DNA from: Gp6-AA40 sp963772955
GTDB taxonomy: Bacteria; Acidobacteriota; Vicinamibacteria; Vicinamibacterales; UBA2999
NCBI GenBank assembly: GCA_963772955.1
Contig: CAVYZF010000017.1
Coordinates: 1-64,000 of the forward strand
Reading direction: 5' to 3'
DNA length: 64,000 bases
Shown: piece after piece, positions 61,657 through 64,000 of the stretch
Numbering within the stretch: position 1 is the first letter of the stretch
How the letters are laid out: every line of letters starts with the position of its first letter
The notes under the pieces: generated by a model
Databases searched by the model: none
The model's input: the letters and a program-made list of their open reading frames with translations, nothing else
What the model was told of the DNA's origin: nothing
Program-made: the position numbers and the translations under genes

Positions 61657-62411
61657 GAGATGTTTCGAACAAATAGATAGAACGGCGGAACGGCAAACAG
61701 GAGCGCGTCGATTCGATCGAGAACGCCACCGTGCCCCGGAATGAGCGACGAGCTGTCTTTCACACCGGCGGCGCGCTTCAACCGCGACTCGAACAAATCA
61801 CCACAGATGCCGAGACCGACGACGAGAATGCCAAGAACGGCCAGCGGAGCATATCCGCTGAACGGAATCATCCGCGAGCCAGCCAGGACCATGAATGCTG
61901 TGCCAAAGATGAATCCACCAACTGCCCCCTCGATCGTCTTTTTTGGACTGATCGACGGCGCCAGGGGTCGTCGTCCGAACATGCGGCCCACGTCGTACTG
62001 CGACGAGTCGCTGACCACAATCGTGCCCAACAGCAGCAACGTCGCTCGCCAACTCTGAAGCGCCTGTATCGCGACCAGCATCCCGAGCGGCATGCCCACG
62101 TAGACCGCCCCAAACACTCCTGAAGCGGCGTGCGCGATCGAATGATTCGCCACGAGCACTTCGGCCGCCACCCACAACAGCGCCATCATCAGCAGCAACT
62201 GCGCTCCCGGCATCGTCACACCCGACGAGACCCAGCACAGCGCGACCGCAAGCACGACGGCTCGAATCGGCGTGTCCACGATTTCCAGATACTCGCGCGC
62301 AGCAAGCGCGGCGATGACACATGCCAGCACGCGCAAGGCGACGACGGGCAGCACCAGAATCGCCGCGAGCGCAACCGCCACGAGAGCGATCCCGCTGACC
62401 AAGCGGATCAT
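61653..62411 (-). CDS. cdsA: Phosphatidate cytidylyltransferase
   Basis: CdsA makes CDP-diacylglycerol for phospholipid synthesis. The 252-residue protein has about seven helices and the C-terminal signature GDLFESRLKRAAGVKDSS, LIPGHGGVLDRIDALLF. It sits between uppS (upstream) and dxr (downstream, 4-bp overlap), a common cluster tying lipid and isoprenoid synthesis together. Confidence 0.95.
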   Translation of the reverse strand: MIRLVSGIALVAVALAAILVLPVVALRVLACVIAALAAREYLEIVDTPIRAVVLAVALCWVSSGVTMPGAQLLLMMALLWVAAEVLVANHSIAHAASGVFGAVYVGMPLGMLVAIQALQSWRATLLLLGTIVVSDSSQYDVGRMFGRRPLAPSISPKKTIEGAVGGFIFGTAFMVLAGSRMIPFSGYAPLAVLGILVVGLGICGDLFESRLKRAAGVKDSSSLIPGHGGVLDRIDALLFAVPPFYLFVRNIS

Positions 62412-62438
62412 GCCTGGCCTACAGACTCCCGTTCAGCG

Positions 62439-63227
62439 TCATTTAGCGCCGATGACAGCCGGCGAGCCGATGCCGCCGTATCGCCGCTCGCGTTTCTGAT
62501 AGGCGAGCACCGCTTCGATGAGATGCCGTCTGCGGAAGTCCGGCCACAACGTGTCGGTGACGTAGATCTCGGAGTACGCGATCTGCCACAGCAGGTAGTT
62601 GCTGACGCGCATCTCCCCGCTCGTGCGAATCATCAGATCGGGATCTGGCTGACCGGCGGTGTAGAGAAAGCTGGCGAAGCGCTGTTCGTCGAGATCCTCC
62701 GGCCGCACACCTGACGCGATCGCCCGTCTGGCAGCATCGACAATCTCGGCTCTGCCACCGTAGTTCAGGGCGATGTTGAACAACATCCCTCGACTGCCGG
62801 CCGTGCGCTGAATCGCCGCGTGCAACTCGTCCTGGATATCCGGCGAGAGATCCTCCATCCGTCCGATCACGCGAAAGCGGATGTCGTTCTTCAGGAGCGT
62901 GTCGAGCTCGGATCGGAGGTACCGCTTCAGGAGTTGCATGAGCGTGCCCACCTCGGTGGCGGGACGCTTCCAGTTCTCCATCGAGAAGGCGTAGAGCGTC
63001 AGGACCTGTATGCCCAGGCGAGCCGCGGTCTCGACCGAATCGCGAACGGAGTCGATGCCGGCACGGTGCCCTTCCACGCGCGGAAGATGGCGCTGCGCGG
63101 CCCATCGCCCGTTACCGTCCATGATGATCGCCACATGGACCGGCAGGCGGTCGAACTGGATCTCACGGGCGAGCATCTGGTCCGGATGACCAGGCGGAAT
63201 CCACGCCAGAAGATCGTCACGCGACAC
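62439..63227 (-). CDS. uppS: Undecaprenyl diphosphate synthase
   Basis: UppS extends farnesyl diphosphate to the C55 carrier lipid for cell-wall synthesis. The 262-residue product shows HVAIIMDGNGRWAAQRHLPR, LTLYAFSMENWKRP, LNYGGRAEIVDA and DLMIRTSGEMRVSNYLLWQ. The start GTG 63227 gives a 30-residue N-terminal extension before the catalytic core. It lies 27 bp upstream of cdsA. Confidence 0.95.
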   Translation of the reverse strand: MSRDDLLAWIPPGHPDQMLAREIQFDRLPVHVAIIMDGNGRWAAQRHLPRVEGHRAGIDSVRDSVETAARLGIQVLTLYAFSMENWKRPATEVGTLMQLLKRYLRSELDTLLKNDIRFRVIGRMEDLSPDIQDELHAAIQRTAGSRGMLFNIALNYGGRAEIVDAARRAIASGVRPEDLDEQRFASFLYTAGQPDPDLMIRTSGEMRVSNYLLWQIAYSEIYVTDTLWPDFRRRHLIEAVLAYQKRERRYGGIGSPAVIGAK

Positions 63228-63286
63228 GGCTCACCCCCACGGCTCGCACCGGCGAGCAGCAGTGTAATTCCTCTCTTAACAACCAG

Positions 63287-64000
63287 TTAATGATAATCCA
63301 CACAGACGAGAAACAGCCCGTGGGCAGGGGCGGTCGCCCCGGCCTCGGCGCGCGTTCGGGGCTCGAGCAGCGCGGCCACGTTTTCGGGTTCGCGCCAGCC
63401 ACGACCGACCTCAACGAGCGTCCCGACGATGGCTCGTACCATGTGCCGAAGGAACCCATCTCCCGTCACTTCATACGCGAGCAGACCGCCAGTATCACGC
63501 CATATTGAGCGAGTAATCGTGCGGGTCGTCCCGCTGGTTTCACCACCTGCGCTCTGAAACGCGATGAAGTCGTGAGTACCAATCAGTGCCGTCGCCGCTC
63601 GCTGCATGGCGGCGAGGTCGAGCGGATCGGGAAGATGCCACTCGTGCGCGCGCGCGAACGGATCCGCGACGGGAGCGTTCCTGATTCGATACTGATACGT
63701 CTTCTGACGCGAGCTGAAGCGCGCGTGAAACGCTGGATCGGCGTCGACCACCGACAGCACACGAACATCGGACGGGAGCTGGGCGTTAAGCGCGCGCTGA
63801 AGGGTCGTCACGTCGTGATTGAAGCTCACCATTGCGCTTGCGACCTGACCGAGCGCATGCACACCGGCGTCGGTGCGCCCCGCGCCGTGAACCGTGACGC
63901 GCTCGCCCTCGAAGCGCGCGAGCGCGTCTTCGAGCAGGCCCTGCACTGAATCGCCCTCGGCCTGCCGTTGCCAGCCGACGAATCGAGTGCCGTCGTATGC
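63287..64000 (-). CDS. truA: tRNA pseudouridine(38-40) synthase TruA (5' end beyond window)
   Basis: TruA makes pseudouridine at tRNA positions 38-40. The visible 237 residues run to the window edge, starting AYDGTRFVGWQRQ, which is the family sequence a few residues after the start. So the true start lies just past 64000. The catalytic Asp is in GAGRTDAGVHALGQV; the tail ends GLFLVCVDYH. It lies 59 bp before uppS on the same strand. Confidence 0.95.
   Translation of the reverse strand, partial: AYDGTRFVGWQRQAEGDSVQGLLEDALARFEGERVTVHGAGRTDAGVHALGQVASAMVSFNHDVTTLQRALNAQLPSDVRVLSVVDADPAFHARFSSRQKTYQYRIRNAPVADPFARAHEWHLPDPLDLAAMQRAATALIGTHDFIAFQSAGGETSGTTRTITRSIWRDTGGLLAYEVTGDGFLRHMVRAIVGTLVEVGRGWREPENVAALLEPRTRAEAGATAPAHGLFLVCVDYH

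Overview
This is a GC-rich bacterial chromosome segment, most likely from an acidobacterium of the Vicinamibacteria type. That is an inference from gene content: many DUF6152-type secreted proteins, a kinase fused to a TolB-like propeller, VWFA proteins, carboxypeptidase-regulatory-like secreted proteins and RAYT elements. No taxonomic marker gene is present. Coding density is high, with short operons on both strands.

Layout. 0.2-1.9 kb: thiC behind a TPP riboswitch, with a degenerate CACCGAC array downstream. 1.9-4.4 kb: a secreted cupin protein, a small exported protein, a decayed lipoprotein gene and a methyltransferase. 4.5-9 kb: kup, mscL with a zinc ribbon, and a coupled nfeD-slipin pair. 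9-9.8 kb: a REP-associated (RAYT) transposase between inverted palindromes. 9.8-13.6 kb: a hybrid histidine kinase, a membrane protein and a LigM/GcvT-like protein. 13.7-19 kb: an M1 aminopeptidase, a HupE/UreJ membrane protein, a four-helix-bundle (S23) gene set between oppositely oriented GGTTCA arrays, and a proline-racemase-fold protein lacking both usual catalytic cysteines. 19.2-20.1 kb: a secreted Gly/Tyr-repeat protein, tRNA-Glu(CUC) and a tiny membrane protein.

20.2-29.4 kb is an accessory region. It holds two PIN-domain toxin-antitoxin modules, an AlbA-type gene broken by an in-frame amber codon, an ECF sigma gene cut off before region 4, a kinase-propeller gene, a HExxH protein and three copies of a roughly 100-bp element. 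One copy encodes an intact 33-residue peptide with a good ribosome binding site.

29.5-41.5 kb: two coupled DUF6152 genes, a DUF1326-DUF2182 pair, a 27-residue Lys-rich peptide, TonB, an M48 protease, a third secreted protein sharing a C-terminal module with the DUF6152 pair, a NUDIX hydrolase, a PQQ dehydrogenase and an M23 protease. 41.5-47.5 kb: a cupredoxin-like lipoprotein with ctaA, ctaB and DUF420/ctaM (heme-copper oxidase maturation), then a TPR protein and a degenerate sulfatase-TPR protein. 47.5-49.9 kb: the F0 part of ATP synthase only (atpZ-atpI-atpB-atpE-atpF). 50.2-59.1 kb: two VWFA proteins, then ccsA/hemX-hemA-hemC-cobA/hemD-hemB-hemL, a near-complete C5 route from glutamyl-tRNA to uroporphyrinogen III with a branch to siroheme. 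59.2-64 kb: rseP, dxr, cdsA, uppS and truA on the minus strand; truA runs off the window edge.

The observations most worth a second look are the S23 gene between inverted nonamer arrays, the dispersed microprotein-like element, the altered racemase, and the truncated or interrupted genes that mark the 20-29 kb region.
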